DNA from: Ignavibacteria bacterium | GTDB lineage: Bacteria > Bacteroidota > Ignavibacteria > Kapaibacteriales > UBA2268 | Assembly: GCA_026417135.1 (NCBI GenBank) | Contig: JAOADV010000003.1 | Coordinates: 52,255-116,254 of the forward strand | Direction of reading: 5' to 3' | Length of the DNA stretch: 64,000 nucleotides | Part shown: in pieces, positions 8,974 through 18,954 of the stretch | Position numbering within the stretch: position 1 is the stretch's first letter | How the letters are laid out: each line of letters begins with the position of its first letter | Position numbers and translations under genes: made by a program | Notes under the pieces: model-generated | Told to the model about the DNA's origin: nothing | What the model saw: only the letters and a program-made list of their open reading frames with translations | The model's database searches: none

Positions 8974-10888
8974 AACAGTAGCACTTGTTGGCCAACCAAA
9001 TAGTGGGAAAAGCACTCTTTTTAATGTGCTTTCTGACATAAAGGTATCTACAGCAAATTTCGCAGGTACAACCGTTGAGTATAAAGAAACGAATATAAAT
9101 CTTTTTGGGAATACTGTTCATTTAATTGACTTACCTGGGCTATACTCCTTAAATCCGGTCGAAATGGGTGAATTCCTAACTTTGAAATTTTTAATAGAAA
9201 ACGAAGTCGATCTAATTATCAATGTAATCGATTCCACTCTTATCACTCGTAGTTTAGAATTAACAATAGAACTACTTGAGCTTGGAATCCCAATAGTTAC
9301 TGCACTAAATATGAACGATGAAGCCCAGAAAAAAGGGATTCATATAAACGAAAAAAAACTTTCAGAATTTCTTGGAGTAGAAGTTGTAAAGATTTCTGCT
9401 TTATATGGAAAAGGAATCAACAATTTACTTGAAATCGTTCATTCATCATTGATTTATGGTAGCGTAAAACCCAATCCTATAAAATTTACCCACCATATTG
9501 ATGAATGGATAAATAAAATACAAAATGAATTATACATCGAAATAAATTCAAACATCAATCCCAGATTTTGGGCAATAAAACTTTTAGAAAATCCAGAAAT
9601 TGTACCAAAATTTGTAAAAATTTCTGCAAACGAAATTCTTGAAAAATCCAAAATCGACATTATAGACAAACACAAAACCGAACTGTTTGAAGCTTTTGCA
9701 TACGAACGACACCACCATAGTATGGAAATTTCGCATAAAACTACAAAATATATTTCACATTTTAAGATGCCTTTCATCGAGCGGTTAGACCTACTATTAT
9801 TAAAACCTCCAACTTCTTTCATATTTGGTATTTTCTTCTTACTTGCCTACTTTTTTCTCATATTTTATATTGGAGGATGGATAGCCTCCGCACTCGAAGA
9901 CCCTTTACAATCGCTCACCCCAATCTACGAAGGCATAAAAAACTTTTCGCCTCTGCTTTGGATAATTACAGATGGAATATATCAAGGAATTTCTGGTGCA
10001 ATTGGAATTGTTTTGCCATATTTCTTGCCTTTGCTTATCTTAACCGCAATCCTCGAAGAAACAGGCTATTTGGCTCGTGTAGCATTCATTTTGGATAACA
10101 TTTTTCACAAAATTGGATTACATGGCAAAAGCGTTGCCCCATTCATAATGGGCTTCGGTTGTACCGTTCCCGCCGTCTATGCAACAAGAATTATAGAAAG
10201 CCGAAGAGATAGATTGCTTGCTTCTGTTCTATTGAATTTTATTCCTTGTTCAGCTCGGCTTACTGTAATTTTTGCATTGACTACTGCATTAACTGGACCT
10301 ATTTGGGCAATAGTTATTTTGGCATACGTACTCGTCGCAATTGGATTTACTGGGAAATTGCTTTCATTATTTCTTCCAAAACCACTGGGAATGATAATGG
10401 AAATTCCACAACTGAGATTCCCAACCTTTGGAGTTATCATAAAGAAAACATTATATAAAGTCAAGGACTTTTTCAAAGTTGCTTTCCCTTTTCTCATTCT
10501 TGGAAGTATTATTTTATCAATATTAGACTATTATAAAGTTACAAATTTCATTAATTCACTTTTGCAACCCTTTATTAGTGGCCTCCTGGACTTACCCAAA
10601 GAACTTGGCTCCACACTTATCTTTGGATTCCTTCGGAAGGAACTAGCTGTTCTTATGACATCACAAGCATTCGGAATTACAAATCTCTCTGAACTTCCAT
10701 TAACAATCACACAAGTTGTAGTTTACATAGTGTTTATAATTTTTTACTTGCCTTGCATTTCAACAAGTGCTGTTTTTTGGAAAGAATTCGGATGGCGACA
10801 TCTCCTTCTTACAGTTGTTGTGGGTCTTGCTCTTTCGACATTTTCTGCTGTACTTTTTAAAGTTATTTTAACAACATTTTTTATATAA
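8912..10888 (+). CDS. feoB: ferrous iron transport protein B (GTPase + membrane permease)
   Basis: 658 aa; GQPNSGKST G1, FAGTTVEYKE, DLPGLYSL, MGFGCTVPAVYATR; a TTG at 8951 is an alternative start. Confidence 0.95.
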   Translation: MQELLLGVELPKKLKSSKLYKTVALVGQPNSGKSTLFNVLSDIKVSTANFAGTTVEYKETNINLFGNTVHLIDLPGLYSLNPVEMGEFLTLKFLIENEVDLIINVIDSTLITRSLELTIELLELGIPIVTALNMNDEAQKKGIHINEKKLSEFLGVEVVKISALYGKGINNLLEIVHSSLIYGSVKPNPIKFTHHIDEWINKIQNELYIEINSNINPRFWAIKLLENPEIVPKFVKISANEILEKSKIDIIDKHKTELFEAFAYERHHHSMEISHKTTKYISHFKMPFIERLDLLLLKPPTSFIFGIFFLLAYFFLIFYIGGWIASALEDPLQSLTPIYEGIKNFSPLLWIITDGIYQGISGAIGIVLPYFLPLLILTAILEETGYLARVAFILDNIFHKIGLHGKSVAPFIMGFGCTVPAVYATRIIESRRDRLLASVLLNFIPCSARLTVIFALTTALTGPIWAIVILAYVLVAIGFTGKLLSLFLPKPLGMIMEIPQLRFPTFGVIIKKTLYKVKDFFKVAFPFLILGSIILSILDYYKVTNFINSLLQPFISGLLDLPKELGSTLIFGFLRKELAVLMTSQAFGITNLSELPLTITQVVVYIVFIIFYLPCISTSAVFWKEFGWRHLLLTVVVGLALSTFSAVLFKVILTTFFI

Positions 10889-10975
10889 ATAAAAAAATAA
10901 TTTATATTTAGATTTTCTTTTTTTAAATTTGAGTTGATTTGAATAAAACATTTGTTAAATTTTAATTTTTGAGTT

Positions 10976-11626
10976 ATGTTAAGTCAAGCTATTCAAGACT
11001 ATTTAAAAGCAATTTACAAATTGCAAGGGAACGAGCCAGTTTCGACTACCGATTTAGCAAAGGAATTATCCGTCTCTGGCGCATCGGTTACAGGAATGCT
11101 AAAGAGATTATCTTCGATGGGATTGGTCGATTACAACTCATATCACGGTGCGAAACTTACTCCAGCAGGCGAAAAAGTAGCTCTCGAAACTATTAGATTT
11201 CATCGATTGCTTGAGTTATATTTGAAAGAAAAACTTGGTTATCCTTTGGATAAAGTTCACGAAGAAGCTTGTCGATTGGAGCATTTTATTTCTCGTGAAT
11301 TTGTCGAAAGAATAAGTGAAATTTTAGGCGACCCCAAGTTTGACCCCCACGGTCATCCTATTCCATCGGTCGATGGAAGTTTGGTTAAAATCGACGAGTT
11401 CCCCTTAAGCGAAGCTGAACCAGGAAAAGCCTATACAATAACACATTTGGAGGACGATAATCAAGAATTACTTAGTTATCTCGAGAAAATTGAATTACTA
11501 CCCGGCACAAAAATTTCACTTTTACAAAAAGACCCTTTTTATGGTCCATTTACCCTTGAAGTAAATCGGAAACGTCAGGCAATCGGATTTGAAGTTGCAA
11601 AGAGAATATACGTTAAAAAGAATTAG
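10976..11626 (+). CDS. DtxR/MntR-family metal-dependent transcriptional regulator
   Basis: 216 aa; STTDLAKELSVSGASVTGMLKRLSSMGLV HTH, EEACRLEHFIS, DPHGHPIPS, C-terminal FeoA/SH3-like domain. Confidence 0.92.
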   Translation: MLSQAIQDYLKAIYKLQGNEPVSTTDLAKELSVSGASVTGMLKRLSSMGLVDYNSYHGAKLTPAGEKVALETIRFHRLLELYLKEKLGYPLDKVHEEACRLEHFISREFVERISEILGDPKFDPHGHPIPSVDGSLVKIDEFPLSEAEPGKAYTITHLEDDNQELLSYLEKIELLPGTKISLLQKDPFYGPFTLEVNRKRQAIGFEVAKRIYVKKN

Positions 11627-11641
11627 CCAACGAAATCTGTA

Positions 11642-13984
11642 ATGCAACTCCGCAATCCAGAAGTTTCGGTTTGCATAATCACAAAAAACGAAGAAAAAAA
11701 TATTGAAAATTGTATTCGTTCAGTCGAGCCAATAGCTTCGGAAATCATTATTGTCGATACTGGCTCGGTCGATAGAACTATTGAAATTGCAAAAAAATTT
11801 ACCGAGCTTATTTTTCAAATTCCTTGGGAAGATGATTTTTCGAAAGCAAGAAACTATGCAATAGCCAAAGCAAAATATCCATTCATTATCTCGATAGATG
11901 CCGACGAAGTGATTCAAAACCCCGAATCAATAACAAATGCTCTGCGAAATGCCGATTCAAACACAGGGGGTTGGCTTATTAACAGCATTTCGTTTGCAAA
12001 GAGAAAAACTGGGAATGTGTTCGATACTTTCGCCACAAAGTTGATAAGAATATTTAGGAATCATCCTAAAATTCGATTTCGTGGAATTATTCACGAACAA
12101 ATACACGAATCAATCTTAGAACAAGGTTTCGAAATAAAAGATTCTGGGGCAATCTTTCTACATTTTGGTTACTCTCTTTCTCCCGAAGAAATGAAAACAA
12201 AGCAATTGCGAAATTTAAACTTACTTTTGTCGGCACTAAAAAACGAACCAACAAATGCATATTTGCTTTTTCAAACTGCAAAAACTTACCTTGCTTTAAA
12301 CCTTCTCGAAGAGGCGGAACGATACATTAACGAAGCTTTACGCCACTCGCTTCCCGATAGTGCTGTTAGACACCAATCATTAAACTATGGTGGAATAATT
12401 GCATTTCAACTCGGAAATTTCGAAAAGGCCATTCAACTAGCATTAGAATCTCTTTCCATTGTTCCCAAACAATCTTTTGCCAATTTTATTTTGGGCGAAA
12501 CTTACTCTGCATTGACTGAATACAATAAAGCACTACAACATTATTATAATATGGAAGAAGCTTTGCAAAACCCTTCTTCGCCCGCACTCATTGGTGGCGA
12601 CTATTTTCTCCCCTTCGTGCAATTGTACTTCCGTATTGGCCGCTGTTATATTGGATTAGGCAATCCCAAAAAAGCGGAGTTTTATTTCCGAAAGGCTTTG
12701 GACAATAACAATACGGATATAAATTCCCTTCGAGGTTTAGTTCATTCCTTACTTCTACAAAACGAATTTTCCAAAGCTAAAACTGAAGTTAGAAATTTCT
12801 CGCAAATATCACCTGAACTTAATGAAGAAATTACCCAATTACTAAAACAAATTGACCAATATGAACTTGAACAAAAAAGAATTACCCAAACTTCGATAAA
12901 GAAAGAAGAATTTCACCCAAATATTTCGGGAAAATATGAAATTAAGTCCCCAACAAAAAGACCTTTCGTCAGCTTAAGTATGATTGTGAAGAACGAAGAA
13001 AAATTTCTACCTGGTTGCTTGGAAAGTGTCAAAGAAATTGTTGAAGAGATAGTTATCGTCGATACTGGGTCGACCGACAAAACAATAGATATTGCCAAAG
13101 GATATGGTGCAAAGGTTTACTTTTTCGAATGGCGAGACGATTTTTCTGCTGCAAGAAATGAATCTTTAAAACATTGCACTGGTGAATGGATTATTTATTT
13201 AGATGCAGATGAAAGAATCAAATCACCAGCTCCAAATGAATTGCTCGAATTGCTTCGAAATTCTGAGTCCAAACTTGGAGCATACTATTGTTTAATCGAA
13301 AGCGAACATTATCAAATGGATGGCTCCACTGAAGTGCATCGCGGCGGTTATCCAAGAATCTTTCGCAATCTTGGATATCCAAAAATAAAGTTTATTGGTA
13401 GGGTTCACGAACAAATTGCTCCTTCAATATTCGAGAATGGAATGAATATGTCCTTTTCGAACATAATAATCCAACATCTGGGCTATAACCAAAGTCGAGA
13501 AATTATGGAAGAAAAAATACGAAGAAACTACCGAATGCTTATTCAACACGTTAAAGAAGAACCGCTGAATGGATATGCTTGGTTCCAACTCGGACAAACC
13601 TTAGCCCAAATGTCTCTTTTTAATGAAGCTGAAAAATCAATTAGAATGGCAATCGAGACGAAAACTCTCGCCAAATCCGTCCTCGCAAGTGCTTGTTCAA
13701 CCCTTGCTAAAATGGTAGGAAATAAAGGTAAATACGATGAAGCTTTATTTTGGGCTGAGAAATCGCTCGAAAATGCACCAAATCAAATTTATGCTATGCA
13801 CATTAAAGCCTATGCACTTCTATATTTGGGACGCTTTGAAGAAGCGATAGAGGCTTTTCATATTGTTTTGAGAAGATTAAAAGAACAAAGTGGAATCCCA
13901 TTAACTGGATTCGATATCCTTATACCTGAACATATAGTTCTAAATGGTTTACAAATGGCAGAAAACAAAATAATACCAAAATAA
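11642..13984 (+). CDS. duplicated glycosyltransferase family 2 / TPR protein
   Basis: 780 aa; two GT2 modules (VSVCIITKNEEKNIENCIRSVEP..IVDTGSVDRT and VSLSMIVKNEEKFLPGCLESVKE..IVDTGSTDKT), each followed by TPR-like repeats. Confidence 0.85.
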   Translation: MQLRNPEVSVCIITKNEEKNIENCIRSVEPIASEIIIVDTGSVDRTIEIAKKFTELIFQIPWEDDFSKARNYAIAKAKYPFIISIDADEVIQNPESITNALRNADSNTGGWLINSISFAKRKTGNVFDTFATKLIRIFRNHPKIRFRGIIHEQIHESILEQGFEIKDSGAIFLHFGYSLSPEEMKTKQLRNLNLLLSALKNEPTNAYLLFQTAKTYLALNLLEEAERYINEALRHSLPDSAVRHQSLNYGGIIAFQLGNFEKAIQLALESLSIVPKQSFANFILGETYSALTEYNKALQHYYNMEEALQNPSSPALIGGDYFLPFVQLYFRIGRCYIGLGNPKKAEFYFRKALDNNNTDINSLRGLVHSLLLQNEFSKAKTEVRNFSQISPELNEEITQLLKQIDQYELEQKRITQTSIKKEEFHPNISGKYEIKSPTKRPFVSLSMIVKNEEKFLPGCLESVKEIVEEIVIVDTGSTDKTIDIAKGYGAKVYFFEWRDDFSAARNESLKHCTGEWIIYLDADERIKSPAPNELLELLRNSESKLGAYYCLIESEHYQMDGSTEVHRGGYPRIFRNLGYPKIKFIGRVHEQIAPSIFENGMNMSFSNIIIQHLGYNQSREIMEEKIRRNYRMLIQHVKEEPLNGYAWFQLGQTLAQMSLFNEAEKSIRMAIETKTLAKSVLASACSTLAKMVGNKGKYDEALFWAEKSLENAPNQIYAMHIKAYALLYLGRFEEAIEAFHIVLRRLKEQSGIPLTGFDILIPEHIVLNGLQMAENKIIPK

Positions 13985-14254
13985 TATGTAAAATTCTACT
14001 CGAAACCCACTATATTTAAAGGGGAAGTTGGTAAATGAATTTTGGTTAGTGAAATCAAAAAAAATACCACTCAGCGGGCTTCAAAATTTTCAGTATTTAA
14101 AACACCTTATCAATATTTCAAAGAATTCATTTAATCAAATATTCTATGAAACTATTGCAGGTACTAATCCCTACAAAACATTTTACAATATTGATACTTA
14201 CCGAAAGTAAACAGTAAAATGTTAAATTCATTTTTGAATTAATCTTTGTTTTTT

Positions 14255-14262
14255 TATATTTG
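14255..14262 (+). promoter_or_regulatory. Bacteroidota-type -7 element TATATTTG upstream of first ssb
   Basis: TTG (14234-14236) N18 TATATTTG. Confidence 0.45.
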
Positions 14263-14344
14263 TAATTGATTACGGAAAAATTTGAAATAATTTTATTTTG
14301 GTTTAAGATATTTTTGTTTAGAAGTTAATTCTATGAGGTAAGAA

Positions 14345-14770
14345 ATGGCGGGCAGAAGTTTAAACAAAGCTCAACTAATCGGAAATGTGGGAAAGGACCC
14401 AGAACTTCGTAAAACTCCACAAGGCAACAGCGTTTGTACACTTCGAGTAGCAACAACGGAATTTTATCGGGGACGCAACGGTGAAAGAAGAGAAATTACC
14501 GACTGGCACAGCGTTGTTCTATGGGACAGATTGGCTGAAATTGCTGTTCAAAAAATAAGAAAAAGCGATAGGATTTATGTCGAGGGGAAATTGCGAACTC
14601 GTTCTTTTGAAAAGGATGGAATAACTAAATTCGTTACCGAAATTATCGCTCAAAACATTATCATTCTAAGCCGAAAACCAACTCGGGACGACCCGTCGCA
14701 AGAACAATCTGGAGATTCTTTCAATATCGACTATCCAACTGATTACCCGGGCGAACATTTAAAAACATAA
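14345..14770 (+). CDS. single-stranded DNA-binding protein, paralog 1 (no acidic C-terminal tip)
   Basis: 141 aa; NKAQLIGNVGKDPELRKTPQGNSVCTLRVATTE, ITDWHSVVLWDRLAEIA; ends YPTDYPGEHLKT. Confidence 0.92.
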   Translation: MAGRSLNKAQLIGNVGKDPELRKTPQGNSVCTLRVATTEFYRGRNGERREITDWHSVVLWDRLAEIAVQKIRKSDRIYVEGKLRTRSFEKDGITKFVTEIIAQNIIILSRKPTRDDPSQEQSGDSFNIDYPTDYPGEHLKT

Positions 14771-14879
14771 AGATAACTTTAAAAAAAGTATGATTAACTC
14801 AAATTTTATCAATTTGCAAAAAAATATTCTGAAGATTTAATCTACTTTTGAGAAATATAATTTTTTTAAAGGCTCCGAT

Positions 14880-15347
14880 ATGCCATTTTCACTTAACAAA
14901 GTAATAATAATCGGACGAGTAGGAACGGATATTGAACCAAGGCGTACACCACAAGGGAAAACTATTCTTCGTTTTAATGTTGCAACCACAGAGCGTTATC
15001 GAGACAAAAGTGGCACTTGGCAAGACATCACAGAATGGCATAAAGTGGTTGCCTTCGACCAAATCGCTGAAACAGCCAGCAAACTTCTCAAAAAAGGCTC
15101 TCGTGTGTGTGTCGAAGGTCGAAACAGCACTCGACAATATGAAAAGAACGGTGTTACTCACTATATTACAGAAATAATCGCTCGTTCAATCGTTTACCTC
15201 GACCCGAAACCCGAATCACAACCATTCGAAACCACTTTATCCGACAATTTTTCTGATGCTACTTCCTATTACATAAGCGATATACAAAACGATTCCTTAG
15301 CCGAGAGCTACCCCGAAACCTCCGATGATGACGACATCCCATTTTAA
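14880..15347 (+). CDS. ssb: single-stranded DNA-binding protein, paralog 2 (canonical tip DDDDIPF)
   Basis: 155 aa; NKVIIIGRVGTDIEPRRTPQGKTILRFNVATTE; C-terminus SDDDDIPF. Confidence 0.95.
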   Translation: MPFSLNKVIIIGRVGTDIEPRRTPQGKTILRFNVATTERYRDKSGTWQDITEWHKVVAFDQIAETASKLLKKGSRVCVEGRNSTRQYEKNGVTHYITEIIARSIVYLDPKPESQPFETTLSDNFSDATSYYISDIQNDSLAESYPETSDDDDIPF

Positions 15348-15350
15348 CTT

Positions 15351-16052
15351 ATGCAAAAAATCCTTTTATTATTTGATATTGACGGAACACTTTTGAAAGT
15401 TGATGGAGGTGTATCTAAGAAAGCTTTTGCAACCGTATTCGAGAAAGTTTTCAAAGTAAAGATAGATTCGCAAATTAGTTTCGACTTCACTGGGTTAACA
15501 GACCTTTACATTTTAACTAAGTATGCCAATATTCTCAACATTGAAAACTCGATACTACAAGAAAATCTTGATTTAATTTGGTATGAGCTCTTTCAGCAAT
15601 TCCAAGAAAATTGCAAACCTGAAAATATTCACTTAATAGAAGGTGTGAAAGAATTCATCGAAGAAATATATCCATTACCCTACTTTACTTTAGGCTTGCT
15701 TACAGGAAACTTTAAAGAAAACGCATATTATAAGCTTTCGTTGGTAGGGCTGGACAAATTTTTCCCTTTTGGTGCGTTTGGGAACGAAGACATCAAGCGG
15801 AGTAATCTACATTCCATTGCCTTAGAACGAGCAAATAAATTTTTCGGCGGCAACTTTTTCACCAGGCAAAACACATTCGTCGTTGGAGATTCAATCTTAG
15901 ATGTTAACTCTGCAAAAGCTAATTCTATGCGTACTATCGCAGTTTCGACTGGCACAACTTCGTACGAAAATTTAAAAAGTTGCGAACCCGACTTACTCGT
16001 CCATACCTTGAAAGAAAAAAATAGAATTTTAAATTATCTATTAAATGGATAA
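15351..16052 (+). CDS. HAD-superfamily hydrolase
   Basis: 233 aa; LLFDIDGTLLKVDGG, LLTGNFKENAYYKL, FVVGDSILDVNSAKA. Confidence 0.88.
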   Translation: MQKILLLFDIDGTLLKVDGGVSKKAFATVFEKVFKVKIDSQISFDFTGLTDLYILTKYANILNIENSILQENLDLIWYELFQQFQENCKPENIHLIEGVKEFIEEIYPLPYFTLGLLTGNFKENAYYKLSLVGLDKFFPFGAFGNEDIKRSNLHSIALERANKFFGGNFFTRQNTFVVGDSILDVNSAKANSMRTIAVSTGTTSYENLKSCEPDLLVHTLKEKNRILNYLLNG

Positions 16053-16728
16053 AAAAATTGTTATAGCAATCGACGGTCCTGCAGGCTCCGGGAAAAGCAC
16101 TACTGCTAAGCTCTTAGCACAAAGACTAAACTACACTTATATCGATACGGGAGCGATGTATCGGGCAATAACTTTATACTGGTTGCGAAAAGGCTTACCT
16201 TTATCCGAAGAACTTATCGAACAAATGTTACAAGAAATTAAGATTGATTTAATTCAAACCACAGATGGTTTGCAAATTCTTCTCAATGATGAAAATGTAA
16301 CCGAAGAAATTAGAAAACGAAAAGTTTCCGATTGGGTTAGCCCAATAAGTGCAATCCCATCAGTCCGTGAATTTTTAGTTGCTCAACAAAGAAAAATGGG
16401 GGTCAATGGTGGCATTGTTATGGATGGAAGAGATATTGGTACCGTCGTTTTCCCACACGCCGAACTAAAAATATTTCTGAATGCAAGTGTGAACGAAAGG
16501 ACAAACCGACGCTTCAAAGAATATCTCTCTAAAGGAATGGACATTACAAAAGAAGAAGTTAAAAATCAAATACTCGAAAGGGACAGAATTGACTCGTCTC
16601 GTTCGCATAGTCCGCTTCGCAAAGCCGAAGACGCAATTGAAATTGATACAACTAACTTAACAATCGCTCAACAAGTTGAACTTGTTTACAACTTAGCATT
16701 AGAAGTTTTACAAAAATTAAATAAATAA
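16045..16728 (+). CDS. cmk: cytidylate kinase
   Basis: 227 aa; IAIDGPAGSGKSTTAK, YIDTGAMYRAIT, VMDGRDIGTVVFPHAELKIFL. Confidence 0.96.
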   Translation: MDKKIVIAIDGPAGSGKSTTAKLLAQRLNYTYIDTGAMYRAITLYWLRKGLPLSEELIEQMLQEIKIDLIQTTDGLQILLNDENVTEEIRKRKVSDWVSPISAIPSVREFLVAQQRKMGVNGGIVMDGRDIGTVVFPHAELKIFLNASVNERTNRRFKEYLSKGMDITKEEVKNQILERDRIDSSRSHSPLRKAEDAIEIDTTNLTIAQQVELVYNLALEVLQKLNK

Positions 16729-16773
16729 ATTTTTTTATCGTTTCTAAATTTTTATTTTATTTAATTAATAAAA

Positions 16774-17658
16774 ATGAAAATTGTGATAGATGAAAATTCT
16801 GGCTTTTGCTGGGGAGTTGTTCGAACAATAGAAATAGCTGAAAAAACTTTGCAAGAGAGCCAGGAACCAGTTCATATACTTGGCCAAATAATTCATAACC
16901 CAAAAGAGGTCCAAAGACTCGAAAATAAAGGCTTGCGAACTATTACCCACCAACAACTCCTTGAACTTCAAGATAAAAATGCAAAAGTACTTATCCGCGC
17001 CCACGGCGAACCACCTTCGACTTATCAAAGGGCAAAGGAACTCAATATTGAAATAATCGACGCTACTTGTCCTTTGGTTACTGCTTTACAGATGAGAGTT
17101 AGAAAATTTTATGAAGATGGATACCAAATTGTTATCTTTGGGAAACCTGAACATCCAGAAATTATAGGACTTCGTGGAGTTTCGGACGATAAATGTATAG
17201 TAGTAGAGAACGAAAATGATATTTTAAACAAGGTCGACTTTTCCAAAAAAACATTATTTCTTTCCCAAACTACAATGGATAAACACAAATTCAAATTATT
17301 ACGAGAATTGCTCGAAGCAAAGATGAAAGAAGAACATTCCTCAAATGATTATAAAGATTATTTAATCGTCAAAGATACACTTTGTCGTGCTGTTACTGGG
17401 AGGGAAGAAAAACTAATTGAATTTGCTCGGTCCAACGACGTAATAATCTTTGTAGCAGGAAAAAATTCTTCGAATGGAAAAAGTCTTTTTAAAATTTGCC
17501 AGCAAACAAATCCAAAATCATATTTCATAGAAGAAGTAGATGAATTAAAGAAAGAATGGTTTGCCGATGCTAATTCCGTAGGGATTACGGGAGCAACAAG
17601 TACACCTCTTTGGTATATGGAGGAAGTCAAAGAATATATCTCCAAACTTTGCAATTAA
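16774..17658 (+). CDS. ispH: 4-hydroxy-3-methylbut-2-enyl diphosphate reductase
   Basis: 294 aa; SGFCWGVVRTIEIA, RAHGEPPSTY, IDATCPLVT, VAGKNSSNGKSL, GITGATSTPLW. Confidence 0.95.
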   Translation: MKIVIDENSGFCWGVVRTIEIAEKTLQESQEPVHILGQIIHNPKEVQRLENKGLRTITHQQLLELQDKNAKVLIRAHGEPPSTYQRAKELNIEIIDATCPLVTALQMRVRKFYEDGYQIVIFGKPEHPEIIGLRGVSDDKCIVVENENDILNKVDFSKKTLFLSQTTMDKHKFKLLRELLEAKMKEEHSSNDYKDYLIVKDTLCRAVTGREEKLIEFARSNDVIIFVAGKNSSNGKSLFKICQQTNPKSYFIEEVDELKKEWFADANSVGITGATSTPLWYMEEVKEYISKLCN

Positions 17659-17726
17659 TCCTTTTCAGTAACAAAGTTCCTTTTGTTTTAAAGTCATTTA
17701 AATTGTTCAGTAAGAAATATTTTTCT

Positions 17727-17734
17727 TAATTTTG
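17727..17734 (+). promoter_or_regulatory. Bacteroidota-type promoter (-33 TTG at 17703-17705, -7 TAATTTTG)
   Basis: TTG-N21-TAATTTTG upstream of the DUF3098-like gene. Confidence 0.45.
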
Positions 17735-17763
17735 AATGTATTTTAAATTTGTGAGTGCATAAG

Positions 17764-18051
17764 ATGGCTAAGCCAGCTCCACGAAAATCAAAGTTTAAAA
17801 AGAAACCGGAAACTTGGTCCTTTTCCTTAGGTAAAGATAACCTCCGATGGTTTTTAATTGGTGTTGCCACCATTGTAGTCGGTTATATTCTATTAGCTAC
17901 TGGAATAACAGAAGAACCAGCAGTTCCCCAAGGTAGATGGAACAACCCATTGGCAATTTATGTTGCTCCTGCTCTTCTTGTAATTGGTTATTGTATAATT
18001 ATTCCATATTCTTTGCTTAAAACTTTTAAGAACACTACCGACAAAGAATGA
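17764..18051 (+). CDS. DUF3098-like two-TM membrane protein
   Basis: WSFSLGKDNLRWFLIGVATIVVGYILLATG; ORF track starts at GTG 17755, ATG 17764 preferred. Confidence 0.75.
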   Translation: MAKPAPRKSKFKKKPETWSFSLGKDNLRWFLIGVATIVVGYILLATGITEEPAVPQGRWNNPLAIYVAPALLVIGYCIIIPYSLLKTFKNTTDKE

Positions 18052-18941
18052 AAAAAAAATGTGGCTACATTGCTATTGTCGGAGTTCCAAATGTTGGAAA
18101 ATCAACTTTACTTAATGTTTTGATTGGAACAAAATTATCAATTGTAACCTCCAAGCCTCAAACAACAAGGAAAAACGTTGTCGGAATAAGAACCGACAAC
18201 GAGTCGCAAATGATTTTCCTCGATACACCGGGCATCGTCAAGCCAAAATACGAACTTCACCGAGTTATGATGGATTACATCGACTATGCGTTATTAGAAG
18301 CAGATATCATTGGTTTCACGATAGATTCCACTTTGCACAACAATCCCGCAACTTTGCTCCAAAATGAAATACAAGAACGATTGCAAAATAAAAATAGACC
18401 TTTGATTTTAATTTTAAATAAAATCGACTTATTACCCGATAGCAAATTAGTTCTCCCGATAATTGAAAAATATAATGCTTTAAACTTATTCGATGAATTT
18501 GTCCCAACTTCGGCAACGAAGAATGCTGGAATAGACGAGTTAATAAAAGTTTTCAAACAGTATTTACCAGAATCTGAATTTCTTTACGATACTGAAATTT
18601 TAAGTACACAATCCGAAAGGTTTTTCGTTGCTGAACTTATTCGTGAGACACTTTTCAAGCTTTATCGCGACGAAATACCATATTCAACTGAAGTTCAAAT
18701 TGTACAATTTAAGGAAAGAGAAAAAGGCAAATGGTTCATATCTGCGGAAATTATCGTCGATAAAGAAACTCAAAAGCCAATTATAATTGGTTCGGGAGGG
18801 CAAAGTTTAAGAAGGCTCGGAGAAATTACCCGAAAAGAGATTGAGGCACATCTCGGTTTACCAATATATCTCGAGCTATTTGTGAAGGTAAGACGCAATT
18901 GGCGCAACAAAAAAGAAATGTTAAAATCTTTTGGTTATTAA
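18048..18941 (+). CDS. era: GTPase Era
   Basis: 297 aa; GVPNVGKSTLLN, PQTTRKN, DTPGI, NKID, C-terminal KH region (IIGSGGQSLRRLGEITRKEIEAHLG); ATGA overlap with upstream gene. Confidence 0.96.
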   Translation: MKKKCGYIAIVGVPNVGKSTLLNVLIGTKLSIVTSKPQTTRKNVVGIRTDNESQMIFLDTPGIVKPKYELHRVMMDYIDYALLEADIIGFTIDSTLHNNPATLLQNEIQERLQNKNRPLILILNKIDLLPDSKLVLPIIEKYNALNLFDEFVPTSATKNAGIDELIKVFKQYLPESEFLYDTEILSTQSERFFVAELIRETLFKLYRDEIPYSTEVQIVQFKEREKGKWFISAEIIVDKETQKPIIIGSGGQSLRRLGEITRKEIEAHLGLPIYLELFVKVRRNWRNKKEMLKSFGY

Positions 18942-18954
18942 ATTTGTTGTAAAA

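Noticed and set aside
14028-14210. 60-aa ORF (MVNEFWLVKSKKIP...)
   Set aside because: TTG start with a purine-rich stretch immediately adjacent (no spacing), low-complexity composition, no recognisable motif; probably chance in AT-rich spacer
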